A stretch of 64,000 nt of DNA from Thermoanaerobaculia bacterium. Lineage in GTDB: Bacteria > Acidobacteriota > Thermoanaerobaculia > UBA5066. Below are positions 17,836-25,960 of the stretch, one piece after another. The stretch lies in NCBI GenBank assembly GCA_022071945.1, contig JAJVIN010000006.1, forward strand, positions 62,001 through 126,000. The letters are read 5' to 3'. Both the position numbers and the translations under genes were made by a program. The notes below the pieces were generated by a model. It did no database searches and was not told where the DNA came from. It saw only the letters and a program-made list of their open reading frames with translations. How positions within the stretch are numbered: position 1 is the first letter of the stretch; every line of letters begins with the position of its first letter.

Positions 17836-20125
17836 GCGCCCCCGCGACGGCCGCCTGTCCGAGGCTGATTCCGCCGTCGCCAGGAGGCACCTGCTGGTGC
17901 AGGAGAACCCTGAACCCTGCCTCAGACAGCCGTCTGACACAGAGCTCTGTCAAGAGCGCGTTCTGAAAGCACCCTCCCGAGAGAGCGACCGTCCCCTCGG
18001 CGGCCAGCCGGGCCACCGCCACGATGCCCTCCGCGAGGGACTGATGGAAGCGGGCCGCAAGGGTTTCGCGAGCCACGCCCGCCTTCAGGTCGTCGATGAG
18101 GGCCAGGAGCATGGGCCGCCAGTCGAGGATCGCGGGCTGGTCTGTCCGGACATCCAGCGGCATCGGGTAGACGCCGTCTTCTGAACCTCTCTCCGCCAGC
18201 CATTCGAGAGCCATCGCCGCCTGGCCCTCGAAGCTCGCCCGGGCCGGGAAGAGGCCCAGGAGCGCCGCGACGCCGTCGAAGAGTCGTCCCGCGCTGGTCG
18301 TGACGGGTGACTGGAAGGACGTTTCCAGCATCCGGCACAGGACCCTGAGCTCGGCATCCGTGAACATCTCTGCGGGAAGGCCGTGTCTCGCGTCCATTCC
18401 CTCCCGCCCGAGACATTCGAAGAGAAGAGCGAGTGCCGCCCGCCTCGGTTCGCGAATCGCGGCTTCTCCCCCTGGCAGACGGAAAGGCGCGAGGCGGGCG
18501 ACGCGTTGGAAAGAGGAGGCATCTCCGAGCAGGAACTCCCCTCCCCAGACCGTCCCGTCGAGCCCGTATCCGGTGCCATCCCACGTGACGCCCAGGGCCC
18601 TGCCCGCAAAGCCGTTCTCGGCCAGGCAAGAAGCCAGGTGGGCGTGATGGTGCTGTACTCCGACGGCGGGGACTCCCCTCTCCCTCGCCAGCTGGCCGGC
18701 GAAGACGGTCGAGACGTAACCCGGATGAAGGTCGTGGGCCACCGCGACGGGCTGGGCCTCGTAGAGCCTCAGGAAGTCGGCGATCACCCGCTGGAAGGCC
18801 AGCCGAGCCTCGGGGGTCTCGAGGTCGCCGATGTGCTGGCTCACGAAGACATCCTTCTCCACCGAGAGGGCGACCGTGTTCTTCAGGTGTCCCCCGACGG
18901 CGAGGATCGCCGGGAGTGCGGATGCGAGCCGGACGGGAAGCGGAGCGTACCCGCGTGCCCGGCGCAGAACACGAATCCCGCCGGCGTAGCGCCTCACGAC
19001 GCTGTCGTCGGCGTGCCGCTCGATCGGGCGGTCGTGAACCAGAAAGCCGTCGCAGAGATCACCGAGCCTCTGAAAGGCGTCCTTTTCATCGATGGCAATC
19101 GGTTCCTCGCTTCTGTTCCCGCTGGTCGCGACGAGCGGGATCCCCGCCTCCTCGAGGAGGAGGTGGTGAAGCGGGGTCGGGGGAAGCATCACCCCGAGAA
19201 GGGGATTCTCCGGGGCGACGCGCGTCGAGATGCCGGAGCCCGCCCGTGCCCGGGCCAGGAGAATCGGGGCCTCGGAGCCTGTCAGGATCCTGTCGTCCCC
19301 ATCCTCGAGGTCAACGAGCTGCGCGGCCTTCGCCGAACTTGCGACCATCAGCGCGAACGGCTTCTCGAACCTCCCCTTGCGCGCCCTGAGAACGTCCACG
19401 GATGCGTCGCTTTCGGCGTCACACATCAGGTGAAAGCCGCCGAGACCCTTGACGCCGACGATTCCGCCCGCCCGAAGGAGAGAAGCGGCACGCGAGAGCG
19501 CCGCCTCTCTCGTCGCGACCGCCTCCCCGCTCGTGTTCCAGAAGGTCAGGGAGGGACCGCACTCGGGGCACGCGATCGGCTGGGCATGAAACCGGCGGTC
19601 GAGTGGCTCCTCGTACTCCTTCTTGCAGGCCGCGCAGAGGGCAAAACCCGCCATAGTGGTCGAGGGCCGGTCGTAGGGAAGAGAGCGGACGATCGTGAAT
19701 CGAGGTCCGCACAGCGTGCAGTTGGCGAAGGGATACCGATGACGCCGGTCAGCGGGATCCCGGACCTCCCCCAGACATTCGGCACACGTGGCGAGGTCGG
19801 GCAGGACCGAGACGGACTTCTCTCCGCCCGGGTCCGAGAATCGAATCTCGAAGCTCCGCGATCCACAGGCGGCAAGCCAGCTTTCCGAAACGCTGTTCAC
19901 GCGAGAGTGCGGCGGCTTCTCGTCGAGGACGTGGCGTCTGAAATCCTCGAGCAGGAGACGCGGGCCCTCGACTTCGAGAACGACCCCGGACGTTCCGTTG
20001 AGGACCCAGCCCGAGAGGCCGAGACGGGTTGCGAGCCGGTAGACGAAAGGCCGGAATCCCACGCCCTGTACGGCGCCGCCCAGTTCCATCCGCAGACGCT
20101 CGCGGTCCTTCCCCCCCTCGACCAT
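17807..20125 (-). CDS. hypF: Carbamoyltransferase HypF (hydrogenase maturation)
   Basis: The 772-residue product runs from the ATG at 20125; an upstream in-frame TTG at 20191 is an alternative. Domain order is standard: acylphosphatase (about 10-95, with VQGVGFRPFVYRLA), two zinc fingers (about 110-180; CAECL..CTLCG and CAACK..CPECG), a YrdC-like domain (about 200-385), and a Kae1-like C-terminal domain with VQHHHAHLASC and WDGTGYG. HypF uses carbamoyl phosphate and ATP to load HypE, supplying CN ligands of the NiFe centre, so it serves the hydrogenase encoded at 30.4-32.7 kb. HypA-E are not in the window. The last ~10 residues come from a repeat element. Confidence 0.96.
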   Translation of the reverse strand: MVEGGKDRERLRMELGGAVQGVGFRPFVYRLATRLGLSGWVLNGTSGVVLEVEGPRLLLEDFRRHVLDEKPPHSRVNSVSESWLAACGSRSFEIRFSDPGGEKSVSVLPDLATCAECLGEVRDPADRRHRYPFANCTLCGPRFTIVRSLPYDRPSTTMAGFALCAACKKEYEEPLDRRFHAQPIACPECGPSLTFWNTSGEAVATREAALSRAASLLRAGGIVGVKGLGGFHLMCDAESDASVDVLRARKGRFEKPFALMVASSAKAAQLVDLEDGDDRILTGSEAPILLARARAGSGISTRVAPENPLLGVMLPPTPLHHLLLEEAGIPLVATSGNRSEEPIAIDEKDAFQRLGDLCDGFLVHDRPIERHADDSVVRRYAGGIRVLRRARGYAPLPVRLASALPAILAVGGHLKNTVALSVEKDVFVSQHIGDLETPEARLAFQRVIADFLRLYEAQPVAVAHDLHPGYVSTVFAGQLARERGVPAVGVQHHHAHLASCLAENGFAGRALGVTWDGTGYGLDGTVWGGEFLLGDASSFQRVARLAPFRLPGGEAAIREPRRAALALLFECLGREGMDARHGLPAEMFTDAELRVLCRMLETSFQSPVTTSAGRLFDGVAALLGLFPARASFEGQAAMALEWLAERGSEDGVYPMPLDVRTDQPAILDWRPMLLALIDDLKAGVARETLAARFHQSLAEGIVAVARLAAEGTVALSGGCFQNALLTELCVRRLSEAGFRVLLHQQVPPGDGGISLGQAAVAGARQPQLARQP

Positions 20126-20174
20126 CGGCCTTTCATTCAACCACAGGGCAGTTTTCTCCCCGGAAGAGACTCCC

Positions 20175-20919
20175 CTATCCGGAGGCGGCAAGGCCCTCCA
20201 GGAACTTCTTCTCCAGGACGGCGCACAGGGGGCGGGGAACCGGGCCGCCGGCGGCCAGACAGATCGTCAGGCACGTCTCATCCGGCAGGCGGACCTCGAA
20301 CCCCGTGATCACGACCTCGTCGAAGGCGATGATCACGTTCGGGGGAACCGGCCCGGCGGGACGGCCCCTTTCTCCAGCCAGCAGCGGCCACCCTGCTGCC
20401 GATGAGGGCGTAGAACGCCTCCTCGCCCAAAAGCTCGCCCTTCTCCGCGTGAACGACATGTCCCCAATTAGACCAGACGGCGCCCGTCTCGCCTCCCCGG
20501 TCGATCCGAAGCGCCCCCCAGGAAGCAGAGAGCGCATAGATCTGGACGAGATCGGGGAACATGGGAAGCGAGATTGAGCCGGAGAAACCCGTCCGGGCCG
20601 CCAGAATCCTGTCGACCACCTCGAGGAGAGCCGAGAACGAGAACGGCCTTTCGAGGTACTCGACTGAGCCACGCTTCATGACTTCGTGCCTCACCTCGGA
20701 GGTCCCGAAGGCGGCGATGATGATGACCGGGAGCGTGGGAACGCCCCGTCTCGCCGCGATCAGGAGCTCGATCCCGCGTGTGGGTCCAGCTGGCTTTCCG
20801 GGGCAGCGAACGGAAGGGCTGGTTCGGCGGAAAACACCCAGCGCGGAGCGAGCGCTTTCAACGCGAATCTTCAGTCCTCCAGCCAGTGAAGCTTCGCATT
20901 CCTTCTTGGCCGAACCCAT
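20175..20919 (-). pseudogene. Chimeric remnant of receiver/DUF4388 regulator and Roadblock-like gene
   Basis: An ATG at 20919 with a good GGGAGG site opens a frame whose first ~48 residues have no match here. From about 20782 it becomes nearly identical to the middle of the regulator at 25957-26973 (GIELLIAARR, SEVRHEVMKRGSVEYLE, ALRIDRGGETGA). The first half of the receiver, including the phosphoacceptor Asp segment, is missing. A one-base deletion near 20390, relative to the intact copy, shifts the frame. At 20347 the sequence switches to the last ~56 codons of the Roadblock-like gene 23715-24326. It is therefore a recombinant, probably non-functional copy of two genes from the neighbouring signalling cluster. 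Confidence 0.8.
20176..20347. repeat. 172-bp direct repeat, left copy
   Basis: This copy is identical to 23716-23887 except for five substitutions and no gaps; the spacing between copies is exactly 3540 bp. It corresponds to the 3' end of the Roadblock-like gene. Together the two copies bracket the glycosyltransferase islet. Confidence 0.95.
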
Positions 20920-20943
20920 GCTAACCTCCCGCTGGCGAGCGAG

Positions 20944-22767
20944 ATGCAGATCCAGCGGCCGCAGCCACACGACTTCCCCTACCCCTCTCCCTTCCTGCGA
21001 CGACCCGCCCTAGCTCTCACATTCATGCTCTTCGCTATTACGGTCCTCTTCGCGGCCCGCTTCGCCAAGGAAATGCTCACAAGCTCCCTTTGGAACGACG
21101 AGTTGTACTCTATCCTCAACTATTCCGGGCGCGGTCCGATCACGACGCTTACGGAGTACATACCCAACAACCACATCCTCTACAACCTCTTGAACTCGAT
21201 AGGTCCCGACCCCACTTCCTTCAGCCCAGCCCGAGTACGCGCCATGGCGACGGCTGCAATAGCAGTGCTGGGGCTTCTTCTCCTAGTTCATTTCGGCGTC
21301 AAAAGACAGCTTCCCGTTGGCGTCCTGTCCCTGCAGCCACTTATCGGGAACTACGAGTTCCTTGACCTCTCACTTCAAGGTCGAGGCTACGGCGTCGCCG
21401 CCTTACTAGCCGCCGCAGCTGGACTGCTTCTCATCAGCCTTCACAGGACACCAACCACAGGCCGATTGGTTTTCTTTGCATCCCTGAATGTTCTTGGCAT
21501 TCTGGCTCTGCCGACATTCGCCTTTTGGAGCATTCCCCTCTTTATCATCCTCTTCCTGAGACATCGGCACTCTCACATAGTCATCGCAGCCCTTGGCGCA
21601 GCTGCCGCGACCATTCTGCTTCACATCGGCGTACTCCCCCGCATCCTCGACAATGCTATGGGAGGATATGGGGAGGAATGGGGACGACAGTTTTCGCGAA
21701 TCACGGCTGTATATGAATCCCTTAGGATCTACTTCGTAGGCTCCCCAGAGAGGGCCTCTGACGCTCTCCTGACGTGGCTAGGACTTCTCCTCGTCCTATT
21801 GGTGGCTTACGTTGTCAGGACAACTCCTGACGCCCCCGAACTCTCGCTGCTTCTTTCCGTGTTCGTCGCTTTCGGAATCTGTCTCACGTTGGAGACACCA
21901 CTCGTCCGCACAACCTCCTTTCTCGCGCCGCCGCTCTCGATCAGTGTTTGGTCGGCCGTGGCGCGATTCATAGACACAAGGCCGTCCGTAGCTCCTAAAG
22001 GGCGAGAGTTCATACTTTACGGCCTCCTCCTTCTTTTCCTCGTCCGCGACACCAGAAAGCTATTCATTTTCCACTTCGTACCGATCGAGTCCTGGAAGAC
22101 GACCGCGGAGCTGGTCTCTTCCGTCTTTCCGGAGAATGTCTCTGTGGGGGCAACCGTTGCGCCGGACTTTCTGTCTGGATACTTGCCTTCTCGAAAAGTC
22201 AGACTATGGGAACCAAAGTCGAGCGGCTTGCCGGAGGACTGCCGTACTGTCGTTGCGGACACAGCCATGATGCCGACAGACAACCGTATCCGCCTTTCCA
22301 CGGAAGAGAAAAGGAGCACGGCGGCGGTCTTCGTTCCGCAGCGACGCGAGCGACATCAGATCGTCTACTTTCGACCGTGTACCGAAAGTATCGCAGAGGT
22401 CTCAGCTTCCGGTATTGGCTCGCCGTCAGCTGTCCGGGATTTGGACTTCCAATCATGCGGCACCATAGGCGCCGGTGGGGCCGCGATTAGGGTGACATTC
22501 GGTGGCGATGTGCGTGTCCGCAGTATCCTTGTCTCTGTGGCCAGACCGGCCACAGACATACCACGTTTTGAGGCGCGTGTAGGCACAGGGTCCGCGTTCG
22601 ATGAGCCATGCGCCGCCCCCGTCGTCTCACTAGTGGATGGGATCGTCATCATCACCACCAAGGATTGCCGATTGAAGTCCGCCGACATCACTTTCAGTCC
22701 GGAGTGGAGCGGGGCGAAGGTCTGCGAAGCATGGGCCTATCCTTCAAGATTTCCTGTCCACCGCTGA
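20944..22767 (+). CDS. Multi-membrane-spanning glycosyltransferase, GT-C/ArnT-PMT-like
   Basis: The 607-residue product has about ten hydrophobic segments up to residue ~375 and a soluble C-terminal region. The first extracytoplasmic loop carries WNDELYS, matching the Asp-Glu pair typical of GT-C (PMT/ArnT-like) lipid-linked sugar transferases. It probably moves a sugar from a polyprenyl carrier onto a surface polymer or protein; donor and acceptor are unknown. Codon use is looser and less GC-rich than in all neighbours, suggesting recent transfer. It lies inside the islet bounded by 172-bp direct repeats and has no operon partner apart from the damaged gene just downstream. Confidence 0.7.
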   Translation: MQIQRPQPHDFPYPSPFLRRPALALTFMLFAITVLFAARFAKEMLTSSLWNDELYSILNYSGRGPITTLTEYIPNNHILYNLLNSIGPDPTSFSPARVRAMATAAIAVLGLLLLVHFGVKRQLPVGVLSLQPLIGNYEFLDLSLQGRGYGVAALLAAAAGLLLISLHRTPTTGRLVFFASLNVLGILALPTFAFWSIPLFIILFLRHRHSHIVIAALGAAAATILLHIGVLPRILDNAMGGYGEEWGRQFSRITAVYESLRIYFVGSPERASDALLTWLGLLLVLLVAYVVRTTPDAPELSLLLSVFVAFGICLTLETPLVRTTSFLAPPLSISVWSAVARFIDTRPSVAPKGREFILYGLLLLFLVRDTRKLFIFHFVPIESWKTTAELVSSVFPENVSVGATVAPDFLSGYLPSRKVRLWEPKSSGLPEDCRTVVADTAMMPTDNRIRLSTEEKRSTAAVFVPQRRERHQIVYFRPCTESIAEVSASGIGSPSAVRDLDFQSCGTIGAGGAAIRVTFGGDVRVRSILVSVARPATDIPRFEARVGTGSAFDEPCAAPVVSLVDGIVIITTKDCRLKSADITFSPEWSGAKVCEAWAYPSRFPVHR

Positions 22768-22805
22768 AACCCGCGACGAATCGTGGCACCCGAAAGGTAT
22801 CGAGT

Positions 22806-23542
22806 ATGCAGAGTTGCACCGCCCCAGACGTGATCAATCAGCACGCGGCTATCAATGCCACGAGGATATACACACCCAGGAGGAGCCCGTTCACGGTGAT
22901 CGCGGCCGTGGCTCTGCTCGGATTCCCGAGCTCATCTGACGCGCAGGGGCTCCCTAACATTGCCCTGAACGCGGTCGCCACTGCATCCGCAACCCTTTCC
23001 GGCTCCTCGCCGGCACGGCTATCGGACTGCGCAGGTTCACTGAGGTCGTCCCGCCCCCTACACCTTTGGCGGACTCCCCGGGCTCCAGAAGGGACATCGT
23101 CAAGCTGATCCTGGCGGCTCGGGGGGAGTGCCCCACCGACCAGCCTCCAGTACCGGAACCTCCGTTTGCCGATGTTCCGCGGACGGACCGAGATTCATGG
23201 TGGATTGACAAGGCATTCGCGATGGGACTCACTCAGGGCTGCCAGGCCCCACCGTTGAGGCTTTTCTGTCCTGAGGACCCCCTACGTCGAGATCAGAGCG
23301 CCGCGTTTCTCACCCGCGGCATGTATCTTCCGAACCCTGTCCCTACGGCACCGAATCCTGGTTGGACTGATGTCGATCCGAACAGTCCTTACCTTGGATT
23401 CATCAACCGGCTCTGGGCGGATGGCATTACGGTCGGGTGTTCGGCATCTCCCCTGATGTACTGCCCAGAACAGCTCACGTTTCGGTCCCAGGTGAAGGCT
23501 TTCGTGAGTCGCTACTGGCCTTCATATTCCGTCCTACCGTGA
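22806..23542 (+). pseudogene. Frameshifted exported protein with S-layer-homology-like repeats
   Basis: An ATG at 22806 begins a signal-peptide-like sequence (RRSPFTVIAAVALLGFP, cleavage near SDAQG). That frame loses coding character and ends at 23108. A second frame, open at least from about 22985 and carrying a TTG at 23066, continues to 23542. It holds two SLH-like units: FADVPRTDRDSWWIDKAFAMG..GCQ and WTDVDPNSPYLGFINRLWADGI..GCS, each followed by a CPE-L-R-Q type segment. The simplest reading is one secreted SLH-like protein split by a frameshift. The alternative is a short intact gene from 23066. It shares the looser composition of the islet. Confidence 0.45.
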
Positions 23543-23714
23543 CCTGGAGGCGCGAGCCGCTCTCATCCGCCACATCCAGCCCATCTCTGTTGTGGCGAAG
23601 ACCGGCGCTATCTGGATGCTCTCGAGAGTACTCAACCAAGAAGGGAGGCCTGGCCCCGGCTCGAAGGATTCACGCGCATCACAACGATCTTTCGGAGAAA
23701 GGGCCTAACCCAAC
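23543..23714. other. Intergenic region at right end of islet
   Basis: This 172-bp stretch separates the convergent SLH-like remnant and the Roadblock-like gene. I see no gene, and no strong hairpin or terminator. Confidence 0.4.
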
Positions 23715-24326
23715 TTATCCGGAGGCGGCAAGGCCCTCCAGGAACCTCTTCTCCAGGACGGCGCACAGGGGGCGGGGAACCGGGCTGCCGGCGGCCAGGC
23801 AGATCGTCAGGCACGTCTCATCCGGCAGACGGACCTCGAACCCCGTGATCACGACCTCATCGAAGGCGATGATCACGTTCGGGGGAATTCCGCCTGGCTG
23901 CGCCATGGGACGCGCGTAGTCCAGCGACGCCATCAAGCGGGCGCCGATCGCCTCGACATCCGGCAGGGGAATCTCCCCGACCGACGCGATGAGGAGGCCG
24001 TGAGGATCCATCAGGATCGCCGCCGAGGCCCCCGAGGCCTGTCGTGCCCAGCTCAGAAGCGGCTCCCACCGGCGCCCGCCCTCGCCGAGCCTTTCCGGAA
24101 GCGGTGGCAGGGCGGCAGGGACCGAGGGAGCTTGCGCCGGGGCAACGGGGGCGGGAAGAGGCCCTGCAGAAGCGGAGACCGGCGGAGCGGGAGAGGCCGG
24201 CTGTCCGCGAAACGAGACGAATGCCGGACGGCGAACGGGAGCCGCCGGAGAGGCGCCCGTCAACCGGTGGGAGAGCTCCCTGGCTCTCTCCAGACTAGAG
24301 GAGCTGCCGCTCGGGTCGCTCTTCAA
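23715..24326 (-). CDS. Roadblock/LC7-like protein with Pro/Ala-rich N-terminus
   Basis: The 203-residue product starts at a TTG (24326) preceded by AGGAGG at good spacing and overlaps the end of parA by 32 bp. About 85 residues of Pro/Ala-rich, probably disordered sequence lead into a compact domain beginning WEPLLSWARQASGASAAIL and HGLLIASVGE, which resembles Roadblock/LC7 folds (MglB-like). The C-terminal part (VIIAFDEVVITGFEVRLPD, ending FLEGLAASG) is duplicated at 20176-20347. It is the last gene of a five-gene minus-strand cluster of receiver regulator, Roadblock proteins and ParA. A regulatory partner role for a small GTPase or for ParA is inference. Confidence 0.65.
   Translation of the reverse strand: MKSDPSGSSSSLERARELSHRLTGASPAAPVRRPAFVSFRGQPASPAPPVSASAGPLPAPVAPAQAPSVPAALPPLPERLGEGGRRWEPLLSWARQASGASAAILMDPHGLLIASVGEIPLPDVEAIGARLMASLDYARPMAQPGGIPPNVIIAFDEVVITGFEVRLPDETCLTICLAAGSPVPRPLCAVLEKRFLEGLAASG
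23716..23887. repeat. 172-bp direct repeat, right copy (within intact gene)
   Basis: This copy matches 20176-20347 with five mismatches. It is the genuine 3' end of the Roadblock-like gene 23715-24326, so it is likely the parental one. Confidence 0.95.
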
Positions 24327-25107
24327 CCTTCGCCTCCTGGGGCAAGAGCCGCTGCATCTGAAGCTCGAGCTCGGCGGCCAGAAGCTCGAACCTGCGGGAT
24401 TCGGGCGTGACCGCCCCCGAGAGGAAGCTCACCGGAAGTCCCTTCCGGCTCGCCTCCGCGTAGATATCGGCGCGCGGAATCGCGGATTCGAGGACTCCCC
24501 CGAACCCCCAGATTTCGCCCAGGACCGAGAGGGCGGCCGGCTTGGACTTCTCCACCATCGCAGGCAGGATGCCGAGCAACTGCAGGCGGGGGTTCTCGTT
24601 CGTCTTCACGTGCTCGATGACACGCAGGATCTGCGAGACCGAGCGCAGGGAGAGGCTCTCGGTCTGGAAGGGAACGAGAACGAAGTCGGAAACCGCCAGG
24701 GCCGCCCGCGTGACGAGGCCGACGCCGGAGGGCGTGTCGAGGAGGACGAGGTCGTGGTCCGTCTCCAGGCGGTCGAGGGTCCCGGAAAGGACGCCGGGAC
24801 CGAAGAGAGCCTGCTCGTAGTCACAGACCTCGGCGGGATCGAGCCTCCCGCGCGGGAGAAGCGAAAGGCCCGGAAGGCGCGTCTTGAGGATCGCCTCCTC
24901 GGGAGTCACGGTGCCCGTCATCAGGTCGGCAAGCCCGGCGAGCTCATCGTCTTCCCGGGCCAGTGAGAGGCCGATTCCTCCCTGTGGGTCGAGATCGGCG
25001 AGAAGGACACGCCGTCCTCGTTCCGCCAGCGCCACCGCCAGGTTGAGCGCGACAGTGGTCTTGCCAGTTCCGCCCTTCTGGCTCGCAATCGTCAAACGTC
25101 GTGGCAT
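24295..25107 (-). CDS. ParA/MinD-family ATPase
   Basis: The 270-residue product has the deviant Walker A SQKGGTGKTTVALNLA at the N-terminus, DLDPQGG (A') and a Walker B-like DLVLLDTPSGVG. A GAGGAGG Shine-Dalgarno precedes the ATG. Family members dimerise with ATP on membranes or DNA and position plasmids, chromosomes or protein complexes. There is no ParB or parS-like sequence nearby. The gene is embedded between two Roadblock-like genes, so a role in positioning a signalling or motility complex is more likely than DNA partition; that is inference. Confidence 0.88.
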   Translation of the reverse strand: MPRRLTIASQKGGTGKTTVALNLAVALAERGRRVLLADLDPQGGIGLSLAREDDELAGLADLMTGTVTPEEAILKTRLPGLSLLPRGRLDPAEVCDYEQALFGPGVLSGTLDRLETDHDLVLLDTPSGVGLVTRAALAVSDFVLVPFQTESLSLRSVSQILRVIEHVKTNENPRLQLLGILPAMVEKSKPAALSVLGEIWGFGGVLESAIPRADIYAEASRKGLPVSFLSGAVTPESRRFELLAAELELQMQRLLPQEAKVEERPERQLL

Positions 25108-25148
25108 CTTCTGCCTCCTCTGCTCCGGAAACAGGTTCTCTACGAGGC

Positions 25149-25517
25149 TCAGACGAGGCGGGCGATTTCCTGAGCGGCCCTCTTCATGTCGAGGAGGACC
25201 ATCCCGAGCTTCGCCTGCGACCCCGCGATGGTCTCGAGAACGGCCTCGGGTCCGGCCTGCATCAGGATGATGTAGCCGGAGCTCCCCCTCACGTAGACCT
25301 GCTCGAGCGTCCCGCGCTGCAGCTCGGCGGAGGTGCGCTCTCCGAGGGACAAGAGGGCCGCGGCCATCGCGGACACCCGGTCCTCGTCCGTCCCCTGGGG
25401 CAGGACCGAGGCCAGGATGAGGCCGTCGACGCTCACGACGGCAGCCCCCTCGACCTCGGGAGTGTTGGAGCGGAAGTTCCTGAGAACCTGCTGCATCTGT
25501 TCAGCCCGGCTTGCCAT
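25149..25517 (-). CDS. Roadblock/LC7 domain protein, MglB-like
   Basis: The 122-residue product runs from the ATG at 25517, which has GGAGG just upstream; a longer frame to 25592 lacks support. The whole protein is one Roadblock/LC7 domain: FRSNTPEVEGAAVVSVDGL, then ILASVLPQGTDEDRVSAMAAAL, LSLGERTSAEL and YVRGSSGYIIL. This is the typical form of MglB-type GTPase activators. No MglA-like Ras GTPase gene lies in the window. It sits between another Roadblock-like gene and parA on the same strand. Confidence 0.88.
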   Translation of the reverse strand: MASRAEQMQQVLRNFRSNTPEVEGAAVVSVDGLILASVLPQGTDEDRVSAMAAALLSLGERTSAELQRGTLEQVYVRGSSGYIILMQAGPEAVLETIAGSQAKLGMVLLDMKRAAQEIARLV

Positions 25518-25537
25518 TGTCAAACCTCCATCAATCT

Positions 25538-25960
25538 CTAGACGGTGGATTCCAGCCGCCGCTGCGCGGAGCGAATTTCCTTCCAGCCCCATCCCGGAGC
25601 GACGCTGGCCTCCGTCACCAGCAAGAAGAGCCGCCGGCCATCGCCGGAGACCTTCGCATACAGACCGCGGGATGCCGTCACGAGCCGAAGCTCCTGGAAG
25701 GGCTCCGACCCCGGAATCCCACCCTGATCCAGGAGCGCCGCGCGCACCCTGGCCACATCCGGGTTCCTGAGAAGGGCGAGGACTCCCTTGACGGTCTGAC
25801 TCATTTCCGAAGGGGCGATCTTCTCCCCGTGAAAACCGAGGATTCCTCCGGACTCCGTCTCGGCCACGGCAAAAGCGAGGGCGCCTTCTCCCGAGATCGC
25901 GATGTCCTTGCAGATCGCGTCCAGCTCCGCCCGTCTCGTCGACCCGCTCTCCCCGCTCAC
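25538..25960 (-). CDS. Small Roadblock-like signalling protein
   Basis: The 140-residue product starts at a GTG whose GTGA overlaps the stop of the upstream response regulator, indicating translational coupling. Its pattern (AICKDIAISGEGALAFAVAE, GGILGFHGEKIA, LRLVTASRGLYAKVSG, LFLLVTEASV) has the alternating helix-strand profile of Roadblock/longin domains but is divergent. The close coupling with the receiver/DUF4388 protein suggests they act together. Confidence 0.6.
   Translation of the reverse strand: MSGESGSTRRAELDAICKDIAISGEGALAFAVAETESGGILGFHGEKIAPSEMSQTVKGVLALLRNPDVARVRAALLDQGGIPGSEPFQELRLVTASRGLYAKVSGDGRRLFLLVTEASVAPGWGWKEIRSAQRRLESTV

Noticed and set aside
20348-23715. Insertion sequence or integron in the islet
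   Set aside because: There is no transposase or integrase frame, and the flanking repeats are parts of a host gene, not terminal inverted repeats.
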